Shown here one piece after another: positions 1 to 5,951 of a stretch of 6,529 nucleotides of DNA. The stretch is from a bacterium. GTDB lineage: Bacteria; Krumholzibacteriota; Krumholzibacteria; LZORAL124-64-63. A program made the position numbers and the translations under genes. Within the stretch, counting starts at the first letter, position 1. Each line of letters begins with the position of its first letter. Where the stretch lies: positions 1-6,529 of the forward strand of contig JAUUZX010000087.1 of assembly GCA_030592025.1 (NCBI GenBank). The letters run 5' to 3'. The notes under the pieces were generated by a model, which saw only the letters and a list, made by a program, of their open reading frames with translations, searched no databases and was not told the origin of the DNA.

Positions 1-406
1 AGCAGCCCAGGTGGCCCGTGAGCAGGAACACGCCCCGCCCGGCCCCGGCCAGGTCCGTCAGGACCTCCATGGTGGACCCGCCGACCTCGTTGATGGGCGC
101 CGCGCCCGCGAGGATCCGCGGCGCCGCCAGGGTGTCGGCCAGGTTTTCCCCGAGACGCCGCACCGACGTCGTCAGGATCCGCTCCCGCGCCCGGGTGTCC
201 AGTTCCGGCAACGCCACCGCGAGGTTGGCCCGGGCCCGGGCCAGGTCCGCCGGTCGCAACCGGGTCGCCAACCGGGCCAGCCCACGCCCGAGAAAGCGTC
301 CAAGGCCGAGAGGACCCCGCTCGGAGATCCCCACCAGCGCCTTCAGGAGCAACCAGTAACCCCGGCGTCGCACGCGCCGCCAGCGGGGCACCTGGGACTG
401 GGACAT
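1..406 (-). CDS. lpxL: Kdo-lipid A acyltransferase, LpxL/HtrB family (N-terminal part, cut by window edge)
   Basis: Only the first 135 codons are in the window. The frame begins with ATG at 406, preceded by a strong Shine-Dalgarno (GGAGGAGG, about 4 bases before the ATG). The residues show the usual family start: a basic N-terminus (WRRVRRRGYW, about 9-18), a hydrophobic stretch, then RARANLAVALPEL (57-69), matching the family's NL-x-x-A-x-PE motif. It ends in GVFLLTGHLGC (125-135), where His132 should be the catalytic histidine of the H-x4-(D/E) acyltransferase motif; the acidic partner lies outside the window. Family members act at the inner membrane, moving an acyl chain from acyl-ACP to Kdo2-lipid A or a related acceptor. 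Its place after the Kdo genes fits that role. LpxL cannot be told from LpxM/LpxP or a phosphatidylinositol mannoside-type relative from this part. A 163-base gap with its own promoter candidate separates it from kdsD, so it may be regulated separately. Confidence 0.85.
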   Translation of the reverse strand, partial: MSQSQVPRWRRVRRRGYWLLLKALVGISERGPLGLGRFLGRGLARLATRLRPADLARARANLAVALPELDTRARERILTTSVRRLGENLADTLAAPRILAGAAPINEVGGSTMEVLTDLAGAGRGVFLLTGHLGC

Positions 407-443
407 GGCGCCTCCTCCAGGTTGGGCAGAGCTCGTCTGCCGC

Positions 444-473
444 ACCTTAGTCAGGGGAGCAACATCGCGTCAA
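444..473 (-). promoter_or_regulatory. Weak sigma-70-like promoter candidate before lpxL
   Basis: Read on the minus strand, TTGACG (473-468) is followed after 18 bases by TAAGGT (449-444). The -35 fits well. The -10 keeps only the T, A and final T of the consensus. It overlaps the end of the stronger sigma-54-like element, so only one of the two may be used. Confidence 0.25.
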
Positions 474-488
474 GCATGGTTTGTGCCA
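473..488 (-). promoter_or_regulatory. Sigma-54 (RpoN) -24/-12 promoter candidate upstream of lpxL
   Basis: The minus strand reads TGGCACAAACCATGCT. Against the RpoN consensus TGGCACR-N4-TTGCW this has one mismatch (A for the first T of TTGC). The invariant GG and GC pairs are present with the required 10 bases between them. Counting the C of GC (474) as -12 puts the start near 462 and gives a 5' leader of about 56 bases before the ATG at 406. The gap is AT-richer than the genes (47 of 100 bases GC over 461-560), as expected for a regulatory stretch. The caveat is that the element coincides with an inverted repeat, so it could instead be an operator. No activator site is recognised. Confidence 0.5.
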
Positions 489-492
489 TGCT
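473..492. repeat. Perfect 7-bp inverted repeat, 6-base spacer
   Basis: The plus strand has AGCATGG (473-479) and CCATGCT (486-492) around six bases. This could be a transcription factor operator or a short RNA hairpin. It covers the sigma-54-like element. There is no T-run next to it, so it is not an intrinsic terminator. Confidence 0.55.
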
Positions 493-512
493 GACAACTT
501 TCGCAAACACAA

Positions 513-523
513 CTGATTATCAG
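513..523. repeat. Short dyad CTGATTATCAG, possible operator
   Basis: This is an 11-base odd palindrome (CTGAT-T-ATCAG) in the AT-rich kdsD-lpxL gap, about 25 bases upstream of the -24 element on the transcribed strand. It is operator-like in form. No regulator can be named, and a palindrome this short can occur by chance. Confidence 0.3.
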
Positions 524-532
524 GGAAGCAGC

Positions 533-559
533 CCCATACGTTTTGATCTTACATACGGG
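533..559 (-). other. RNA hairpin just after kdsD
   Basis: On the minus strand CCCGTATGT (559-551) can pair with ACGTATGGG (541-533), giving nine pairs, two of them G-U, around a 9-base loop. Outside it AGCAG (after the kdsD stop) can pair with CTGCT with bulges. The two G-U pairs would be A-C mismatches on the plus strand, so the structure is better as minus-strand RNA. There is no U-tract, so a Rho-independent terminator is unlikely. It may protect the 3' end of the kds transcript, or be chance. Confidence 0.35.
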
Positions 560-569
560 CAGCAGACTG

Positions 570-1577
570 CTAGAGCAACCCCGCGCGCAGCACGTCGTGG
601 ATATGGAGCAGACCGACCGGCCTGTCCTCCTGGTCCGTGACGATGAGCAGGGTCACCGGGCCCCGCTGCCGCTGCTCCATGCGGCGCAACGCCGTGATGG
701 CCAGCATCTCGGGGTCGACGATGGTCGGTCGCGGGTTCATGACCTCGCTCACGGGCAGATCCAGGGCGTCGTCCCGCTCAAGCAGGATGCGCTTGATGTC
801 GCCATCCACGCAGAGCCCCGCCAGCTTGCCGTCGTCGTCGACGACGCAGGCCCCGCCCAGGCACTTGCCCACGAGCTCGGGCAGGCACGCGCGCAGGCTC
901 AGGTCCCGGTGGACCAACGGCAGTTCGTCCCCCGTGTGCATGAGTTCCGCGACGCGCACCAGCAGACTCCGTCCCAACGCGCCGCTGGGATGGAACATGG
1001 CGAAGTCCTCGGCCCGGAACCCCCGCAGACGAATGAGGGCCACCGACAGGGCGTCGCCCATGGCCATGGCGGCCACGGCGCTCGTGGTTGGGGTCAGGTC
1101 CAGGGGGCAGGCTTCCCGTTCGACGGGCACCGGCAGCACGAACTCGGCCGCGGCGGCCAGGTCGCTGCCCACGGCGCCGGTCAGCGCGATGGTTCCCATG
1201 CCGAACTGACGGCAACGGGCCACCAGCGCGACCACTTCCGGATTGCTGCCGCTGCGGCTGAGGGCGATGATCAGGTCCGAATCGCGCACCACGCCCAGGT
1301 CGCCATGGACCGCCTCCACGGGATGGATGAACTGGCTGGGGGTGCCGGTGCTCGTGAGGGTCGCGGCCAGTTTCCGGGCCACGATGCCCGACTTGCCAAG
1401 GCCCGTGACGAGCACGCGACCGGTGCACTCGTAGACCCTCCGCACCGTGTCGGCGAAGGCCGTGTCGAGCCCCTCACTCAGGGTCGCGAGGGCGGCGGCC
1501 TCCTGGGCCAGGGCCTCCCGACCCATGGCGATGATGGCATCGTCCCGGGGCAGCTGCTCCGGAGCATTCCTGGTCAC
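570..1577 (-). CDS. kdsD: Arabinose 5-phosphate isomerase (SIS domain plus two CBS domains)
   Basis: The 335-residue product converts ribulose 5-phosphate to arabinose 5-phosphate, the first committed step to Kdo, in the cytoplasm. Residues about 40-180 form the sugar isomerase (SIS) domain. Seen are GRVLVTGLGKSG (53-64, Lys62 at the catalytic lysine position), PVEAVHGDLG (86-95, His91), SRSGSNPE (107-114, Glu114) and EACPLDLTPTTS. The active-site histidine motif appears as FHPSGALGR where most members have HPGGALGR. Two CBS domains follow (about 208-265 and 275-335), giving the usual full length near 330. The start is GTG at 1577, chosen because it overlaps the kdsC stop (GTGA) and has AAGGGAG about 6 bases upstream. 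The overlap implies translational coupling. KpsF/GutQ paralogues share this architecture, but the Kdo gene context favours KdsD. Confidence 0.96.
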   Translation of the reverse strand: MTRNAPEQLPRDDAIIAMGREALAQEAAALATLSEGLDTAFADTVRRVYECTGRVLVTGLGKSGIVARKLAATLTSTGTPSQFIHPVEAVHGDLGVVRDSDLIIALSRSGSNPEVVALVARCRQFGMGTIALTGAVGSDLAAAAEFVLPVPVEREACPLDLTPTTSAVAAMAMGDALSVALIRLRGFRAEDFAMFHPSGALGRSLLVRVAELMHTGDELPLVHRDLSLRACLPELVGKCLGGACVVDDDGKLAGLCVDGDIKRILLERDDALDLPVSEVMNPRPTIVDPEMLAITALRRMEQRQRGPVTLLIVTDQEDRPVGLLHIHDVLRAGLL

Positions 1578-2236
1578 CCGTTGCTCCCTTCGCCGGCCTG
1601 CCCGTCGGACGACAACTCGCGCCGCGTCGGGTGCCAGGCCTTGTCGCCCAGGCGTTCCAGGGCCAGGCCGTAGGTGCCCGTGGCCTTGAGGACCAGGTCG
1701 GTCATCTCGCGCACCGCGCCCTGGCCGCCTGCCGCCCGTGTCACGTGGAGGCAGCGCTCCCGCACCTCCGGTGGCGCCGCGGGCACACCCACCGGCATGC
1801 CCACCCGGTTCAGGGCCGGCAGGTCGATGAGGTCGTCCCCCATGTAGAGCGTGCGGGACGCCTCACAACCGGTGGCGGCGAGGATCTCGTCCAGGGCCGC
1901 CGCCTTGTCGAAGCGGCCTAGCTCGATGGCGTCGAAGCGCAACTCCGTGCAGCGGCGCGCCACGATGTCGCTGTTGCGTCCGGTCAGCACCGCGCGCTTG
2001 ATGCCCACGACCCGGGCCATGACGAGGCCCAGGCCGTCGTGGCTGTGGAACTCCTTGAGGGCCTCGCCACCGGGACCGTAGATGAGGTTTCCCGGGGTGA
2101 GCACGCCGTCGGCGTCGAACACCATGAGATGCACCTCACCCAGGATGCGGGCCAGGTCCGGCCCCACCGCGTCGACGACCTCCTGCCGATAGGCGGCGGT
2201 GTCCCGGGGCGGCGAGGGGCGGTCGGCGGCGGTCAT
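1574..2236 (-). CDS. kdsC: 3-deoxy-D-manno-octulosonate 8-phosphate phosphatase (HAD family)
   Basis: The 220-residue product removes the phosphate from Kdo 8-phosphate to give free Kdo. It is a C0-type HAD phosphatase. The motifs are in order: DADGVLT (41-47, nucleophile Asp41 and acid/base Asp43), LTGRN (84-88, motif II Thr85), Lys111 in GRFDKAAAL (motif III) and GDDLID (133-138, motif IV). The KdsC signature GGQGAVRE lies at 170-177. The HSHDGLG stretch (64-70) fits the family's substrate loop. It is longer than typical members (about 170-190), with roughly 33 extra N-terminal residues and a polar C-terminal tail after LVLKATG. The ATG at 2236 is preferred because it overlaps the kdsA stop as ATGA. 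A TTG ten codons upstream would lie inside kdsA and has no advantage. Confidence 0.95.
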   Translation of the reverse strand: MTAADRPSPPRDTAAYRQEVVDAVGPDLARILGEVHLMVFDADGVLTPGNLIYGPGGEALKEFHSHDGLGLVMARVVGIKRAVLTGRNSDIVARRCTELRFDAIELGRFDKAAALDEILAATGCEASRTLYMGDDLIDLPALNRVGMPVGVPAAPPEVRERCLHVTRAAGGQGAVREMTDLVLKATGTYGLALERLGDKAWHPTRRELSSDGQAGEGSNG

Positions 2237-3069
2237 GCCGTCAGCTCCAGATAGAGGTCGCGGCAACGGACGAGGTCGGCCAGGAGGCCGGCGAAGCTGT
2301 CGAGGGGGAGCTGGCTGCCCGCGTCGCTCATGGCCCGGGCAGGCTCCGGGTGCACCTCGAGGAACACGGCGTCGGCGCCGGCGGCCAGCCCGCAGCGCGC
2401 CAGGGTGGGGATGAGTTCGGGCTTGCCGCCGGTGGTCACGCCGGTGCTGCCGGGGGACTGGACCGCATGGGTCGCGTCGAAGACCACCGGGTACCCCAGG
2501 TCGCGCATGATCTGGGTCGAGCGGAAGTCCACGACCAGGTCGCGGTAGCCGAAGAAGGATCCGCGCTCGGTGAAGAGCACCCGCTTGCCGCCGGCGGCCT
2601 CGACCTTGGCCGCGGCGTGGGCCATGTCGGCCGCCGCCAGGAACTGGCCCTTCTTCACGTTGACGACCTTCCCCGTGCGGCCGGCCGCCTCGAGGAGCGA
2701 AGTCTGGCGGCAGAGGAAGGCGGGGATCTGCAGCACCTCCGCCACCTCGGCGACCTGATCGGCCTCGGAGGGGTGGTGGATGTCCGTCAGCACGGGCGCC
2801 CCCACGGCGTCACCGATACGCTCGAGCAGGCGCAGGCCATCCTCGATACCGGGGCCCCGGTAGCTGTCGGTGCTCGTGCGGTTGTCCTTCGTGAAGCTCG
2901 ACTTGAAGCAGTAGCCCACGCCCAGATCCGCGCAGATGCCGGCCACCATCGTGGCGGTCTCCAGCATCTCGTCCGGATCCTCGAGGACGCAGGGGCCGGC
3001 GATGACGAACAGGGGCTTCCCCGCGCCGATCTCGTGCTCCCCCACCTTCACGGGCACGGCCGCGCTCAT
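2233..3069 (-). CDS. kdsA: Kdo 8-phosphate synthase, metal-dependent (cysteine) type
   Basis: The 278-residue enzyme condenses phosphoenolpyruvate with arabinose 5-phosphate to Kdo 8-phosphate. It is a full-length TIM barrel of the DAHP synthase I/KdsA family. Key stretches are FVIAGPCVLED (21-31), KSSFTKDNRTS (56-66, family usually K-ANRSS), QIPAFLCRQTSLL (114-126), NVKKGQF (137-143) and DATHAVQSPG (198-207). Cys27, His201, Glu238 and Asp249 sit at the four metal-ligand positions of the Aquifex-type enzyme. Metal-independent enzymes such as that of E. coli have Asn in place of this Cys, so this one should need a divalent metal. The ATG overlaps the pyrG stop by four bases (ATGA), and its own stop overlaps the kdsC start the same way. 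Confidence 0.97.
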   Translation of the reverse strand: MSAAVPVKVGEHEIGAGKPLFVIAGPCVLEDPDEMLETATMVAGICADLGVGYCFKSSFTKDNRTSTDSYRGPGIEDGLRLLERIGDAVGAPVLTDIHHPSEADQVAEVAEVLQIPAFLCRQTSLLEAAGRTGKVVNVKKGQFLAAADMAHAAAKVEAAGGKRVLFTERGSFFGYRDLVVDFRSTQIMRDLGYPVVFDATHAVQSPGSTGVTTGGKPELIPTLARCGLAAGADAVFLEVHPEPARAMSDAGSQLPLDSFAGLLADLVRCRDLYLELTA

Positions 3070-4715
3070 GTCGTGGCCTCCCGGGTGGACCGTCCGGCTT
3101 CCTGGTGCTCCACCGCCGCGCCCACGAAGGCGCTGAACAGCGGATGGGGGCGGCGCGGTCGGGACTTGAGCTCCGGATGGAATTGCACCGCGATGAAGAA
3201 GGGGTGGTCCGGCAATTCCATGATCTCCACGAGTTGTCCGTCGGGTGAGGCGCCCGAGAAAACGACGCCAATATCCTCGAATCTCTCGAGGTAGTCGTTG
3301 TTCACCTCGTACCGGTGCCGATGCCTCTCGGCGATCTCATCCTGCCCGTAGCAGCGATGGGCCAGGGAGCTCTCGGTGATCCGGCAGGGCCACGACCCCA
3401 GGCGCATGGTGCCCCCCAGGTTCTTGATCCCCTTCTGGGTCTCCATGAGGTGGATGACCGGATGGGGCGTGTCGGCGTCGAACTCGGCGCTGCCCGCCCG
3501 CTCCAGCCCGGCGAGGCTGCGCCCGATCTCGATCATGGCGCACTGCAGCCCCAGGCAGATGCCCAGGAAGGGGATGCCGTTCTCCCGGGCCCAACGCACC
3601 GCGTTCACCTTGCCCTGGATGCCCCGGTCCCCGAAGCCACCCGGCACGAGGATGCCGTGGCAGCCCTCGAACACCTCGGAGAGGCGTCTGTCCCCGACCT
3701 CGGCCCCCTCCAGGTCCTCGGAGTCGACCCACACCTGCTCGACCCCCACATGGTGGGGAATACCGGCGTGGATGAAGCTCTCGGTGATGCTCTTGTAGGC
3801 GTCCTTGAGTTCGACGTACTTGCCGACGATGGCGATGCGCACCCGGTCGGCCGGGTTGGCGATGACGTTCACCATGCGTTCCCACTCGGTCAGATCGGGC
3901 TCAGGCGTCTCGAGGCCGAAACGGTCGCACATCAGTGCGTCCATGCGCTGTTGATGGTAGTTCAGGGGCACCTCGTAGATGGACTCCACATCCTGCCCGT
4001 CGAAAACATACTCCGGCGGCAGGTTGCAGAAGAGGGCGATCTTGCGCCGGGCTTCGTCGCCGATGAGCTGCTCGGCGCGGCAGATGAGGAAGTCGGCCTG
4101 GATGCCGATGCTTCGCAGTTCGGCCACCGAGTGCTGGGTGGGTTTCGTCTTGATCTCGCCCGCGGTGCGGATGTAGGGCACGAGGGTCAGGTGCACCGAG
4201 ACGGTGTCGGACGGGGCGTGCTCCAGGCGGAACTGACGGATGGCCTCGAGGAAGGGCAGGGACTCGATGTCACCCACCGTGCCCCCGATCTCGGTGATGA
4301 CCACGTCCAGTTCGGGGTCCTGCTTGGCCGGCAGCATGATGCGGCGCTTGATCTCGTCCGTGACGTGGGGACTGACCTGCACCGTGCGGCCGAGGTACTC
4401 GCCCCGGCGCTCGTTGGCCAGGATCGTCTCGTAGACCCGGCCGCTGGTGAGGTTGTTGATCTGGCCCAGATTCGTGTCGGTGAAGCGTTCGTAGTGCCCC
4501 AGGTCGAGATCGCACTCGGCGCCGTCGTCGAGGACAAAGACCTCGCCGTGCTGGAAGGGGCTCATGGTCCCCGGGTCGACGTTCAGGTAGGGATCGAATT
4601 TCTGGAGGATGACCTTCAGGCCGCGCGCCTTGAGCAGGTTGCCCAGGGAGGACGCCGCGATGCCCTTGCCCAGGGCCGACACCACACCGCCGGTGACGAA
4701 CACGTACTTGGTCAT
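3066..4715 (-). CDS. pyrG: CTP synthase (glutamine hydrolysing)
   Basis: The 549-residue product makes CTP from UTP, ATP and glutamine. The N-terminal amidoligase domain (about 1-270) opens with TKYVFVTGGVVSALGKG (2-18, nucleotide loop) and has KFDPYLNVDPGTM (39-51) and TEIGGTVGDIES (141-152). The C-terminal class I glutamine amidotransferase domain (about 290-535) has the oxyanion stretch LVPGGFGDRG (356-365), nucleophile Cys387 in GICLGLQ, and His513/Glu515 in QFHPE. Length and all key residues are normal for the family. It lies between kdsB and kdsA, an arrangement seen in several diderm groups, where it feeds CTP to KdsB. The ATG at 4715 gives the canonical N-terminus and has AAAGGG about six bases upstream. 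A tandem repeat with a possible short leader ORF precedes it. Confidence 0.98.
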   Translation of the reverse strand: MTKYVFVTGGVVSALGKGIAASSLGNLLKARGLKVILQKFDPYLNVDPGTMSPFQHGEVFVLDDGAECDLDLGHYERFTDTNLGQINNLTSGRVYETILANERRGEYLGRTVQVSPHVTDEIKRRIMLPAKQDPELDVVITEIGGTVGDIESLPFLEAIRQFRLEHAPSDTVSVHLTLVPYIRTAGEIKTKPTQHSVAELRSIGIQADFLICRAEQLIGDEARRKIALFCNLPPEYVFDGQDVESIYEVPLNYHQQRMDALMCDRFGLETPEPDLTEWERMVNVIANPADRVRIAIVGKYVELKDAYKSITESFIHAGIPHHVGVEQVWVDSEDLEGAEVGDRRLSEVFEGCHGILVPGGFGDRGIQGKVNAVRWARENGIPFLGICLGLQCAMIEIGRSLAGLERAGSAEFDADTPHPVIHLMETQKGIKNLGGTMRLGSWPCRITESSLAHRCYGQDEIAERHRHRYEVNNDYLERFEDIGVVFSGASPDGQLVEIMELPDHPFFIAVQFHPELKSRPRRPHPLFSAFVGAAVEHQEAGRSTREATT

Positions 4716-4765
4716 GAAATCCCTTTCTTACCCGTGAAGTACCATGTCTTGCCCGCGAAGTACAT
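4712..4765 (-). CDS. Possible 17-codon leader ORF overlapping the pyrG start
   Basis: On the minus strand an ATG at 4765 opens a 17-codon frame, MYFAGKTWYFTGKKGIS, whose TGA (4714-4712) overlaps the pyrG ATG as ATGA. The peptide contains a 7-residue repeat (YFAGKTW / YFTGKKG) because the DNA is a tandem repeat. The reading frame, length and overlap with pyrG suggest a translationally coupled leader. No clear Shine-Dalgarno precedes its ATG, and no family is recognised. It may only be a by-product of the repeat. Confidence 0.25.
   Translation of the reverse strand: MYFAGKTWYFTGKKGIS
4726..4763 (-). repeat. Tandem 17-base direct repeat, period 21, before pyrG
   Basis: Copy A is GTACTTCGCGGGCAAGA (4763-4747) and copy B is GTACTTCACGGGTAAGA (4742-4726) on the minus strand, with 15 of 17 bases identical. 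The period of 21 is a whole number of codons. The pair fills most of the 67-base kdsB-pyrG gap and runs into the pyrG ribosome binding site. It could be a regulator or RNA-binding site, or a recent slippage duplication. Confidence 0.75.
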
Positions 4766-4782
4766 TGCGTCGCGGCCGTCGG

Positions 4783-5541
4783 TCAGCCGCGCTCGGTCCA
4801 GAGCCGGCGGACCTCATCCAGGTCGGCCGGCGTGTCCACGCCCACCGGGGCGTCTTCGATGGTGGTGACCAGGATGCGCATGCCGTTCTCAATGGCCCGC
4901 AACTGTTCGAGCCCCTCCGCCATTTCGAGGGGCGTTCGCGAGAGATCCAGGAACCTCTCCAATGCCGGTCGTCGGAACGCGTAGAGTCCGACATGGCGCA
5001 GGGCGGCGAGGTGGCCCTCCGCTTCCGCCCCCGGGAACATACCGGGTATGGGAGCGCGGGAAAAGTACAAAGCCCGGTCGGCCGTGTCGGTGATCACCTT
5101 CACCACGTTGGGATCGCGCCAGGCGTCGGCGTCGGTGAAGGCGTGACCGCAGGTGGCCAGGTCGGCCTCGCGGTCGGCCCGCAGGGCTTCGACCAGGCCG
5201 TCGGCCACCGTGGGGTCCAGGAGGGGTTCGTCGCCTTGGAGGTTCAGGATGATGCCCGCCGGGTCGGTGGCCGCCACCTCGCCCATGCGATCCGTGCCCG
5301 TGGGGTGGTCGGCGGTGAGCACCGCCTCCAGGCCGTCGGCCGTCACCGCCTCCAGAATGCGTTCGTCGTCGGTGGCCACCACCACCCGGTCGGCGGTGCG
5401 CATGCGCACCGCGTTGCGGGCCACGCGCACCACCAGGGGCACGCCGTGCAGGTCAGCCAGGGCCTTGCCCGGGAAGCGCGTGGAACCCCAGCGGGCCGGG
5501 ATCACCACGAGCACCCTTTTGTCGTCGGCGGTCACGCTCAT
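4783..5541 (-). CDS. kdsB: CMP-Kdo synthetase (3-deoxy-manno-octulosonate cytidylyltransferase)
   Basis: The 252-residue enzyme transfers CMP from CTP to Kdo, giving CMP-Kdo for the Kdo transferase. Length matches the family (about 245-255). Seen are VVIPARWGSTRFPGKAL (12-28, nucleotide-binding loop; most members have RYxSTR where this has RWGSTR), VVATDDERI (54-62), GTDRMGEVA (82-90), NLQGDEPL (100-107, Asp104 at the metal position), YFSRAPIPG, HVGLYAFRR, LEQLRAIENG and GVDTPADLDEVR near the C-terminus. The ATG at 5541 is preferred: GGAGG lies seven bases upstream and MSVTADDKRVLVVIPAR is a normal start. A TTG six codons earlier would include the ribosome binding site in the coding region. 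No promoter is evident between the stem-loop after rpmA and this gene, so expression may come by read-through. Confidence 0.97.
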   Translation of the reverse strand: MSVTADDKRVLVVIPARWGSTRFPGKALADLHGVPLVVRVARNAVRMRTADRVVVATDDERILEAVTADGLEAVLTADHPTGTDRMGEVAATDPAGIILNLQGDEPLLDPTVADGLVEALRADREADLATCGHAFTDADAWRDPNVVKVITDTADRALYFSRAPIPGMFPGAEAEGHLAALRHVGLYAFRRPALERFLDLSRTPLEMAEGLEQLRAIENGMRILVTTIEDAPVGVDTPADLDEVRRLWTERG

Positions 5542-5580
5542 CCGGAGCCCTCCACACAAGTCCCCTAACCCCCAAACATG

Positions 5581-5608
5581 GAAAGCCCGCCCCTCGGAGG
5601 GGCGGGCT
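5581..5608 (-). terminator. GC-rich stem-loop after rpmA, probable (leaky) terminator
   Basis: On the minus strand AGCCCGCCCCT (5608-5598) pairs perfectly with AGGGGCGGGCT (5594-5584) around a 3-base loop. The stem begins 25 bases after the rpmA stop. Only TTT overlapping the stem end (5584-5582), then CC, follows it, so the U-tract is poor. It probably ends or slows the rplU-rpmA transcript, or stabilises its 3' end, but could let polymerase through to kdsB. Confidence 0.7.
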
Positions 5609-5633
5609 CCCGAACATTTCGTTGCATCGGCCC

Positions 5634-5888
5634 CTAGAAGGGTTGAATCGCAACCCGCTTCTTCGTGCCGCGGAAGTTCTGGAAGACCACCGTGCCGTCA
5701 ACGAGGGCGAACAGCGTGTCGTCGCCGCCCTTGCCAACGTGCTTGCCCGGATGGATCCTGGTGCCCCGTTGCCGCACGATGATCGTGCCCGCCAGAACCG
5801 CCTCGCCACCATAGCGCTTCACGCCCAGATTCTGGGCGTTGCTGTCGCGCCCGTTGCGCGTGCTGCCACCTGCTTTTTTATGCGCCAT
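5634..5888 (-). CDS. rpmA: 50S ribosomal protein L27
   Basis: The 84-residue product has the hallmark L27 N-terminus, [17 protein letters not shown], which in known ribosomes reaches toward the peptidyl transferase centre. There is no Firmicutes-type cleavable leader before it. Further family signatures are [19 protein letters not shown] and [20 protein letters not shown]. The length is normal. The ATG at 5888 has an excellent Shine-Dalgarno, AAGGAG, six bases upstream. It follows rplU after a 63-base gap, the near-universal rplU-rpmA order. In many bacteria obgE comes next; here a stem-loop and the Kdo genes follow instead. Confidence 0.99.
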   Translation of the reverse strand: MAHKKAGGSTRNGRDSNAQNLGVKRYGGEAVLAGTIIVRQRGTRIHPGKHVGKGGDDTLFALVDGTVVFQNFRGTKKRVAIQPF

Positions 5889-5951
5889 GTCGCGCTCCTT
5901 ATCTCCGTGCCGTACCGTCAGCGACCTGCGCCGCCGGTCAGCGAATCCCTG

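Noticed and set aside
11..640. Plus-strand open frame of 209 codons
   Set aside because: It covers the acyltransferase N-terminus antisense and the regulatory gap. The minus-strand frame has the good ribosome binding site and the family motifs.
543..1673. A 376-codon open frame on the plus strand
   Set aside because: It is antisense to kdsD, which is unambiguous. Its product has no recognisable domain and is rich in His, Gln, Arg and Gly.
2237..2266. Earlier TTG start for kdsC adding ten residues
   Set aside because: The ATG at 2236 makes the same 4-base overlap as its neighbours, and the extra residues are read from inside kdsA with no similarity to KdsC.
3315..4868. A 517-codon open frame on the plus strand
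   Set aside because: It is antisense to pyrG, which has every catalytic motif of CTP synthase. The antisense product is a low-complexity His/Gly/Leu/Asp-rich string without family features, as expected opposite a high-GC gene.
4744..5568. A 274-codon open frame on the plus strand
   Set aside because: It is antisense to kdsB, with no ribosome binding site and no recognisable domain.
5900..5950. Partial direct repeat TCGCTGAC in the rplU-rpmA gap
   Set aside because: It is two short copies only, within a 63-base GC-rich spacer, and is likely chance.
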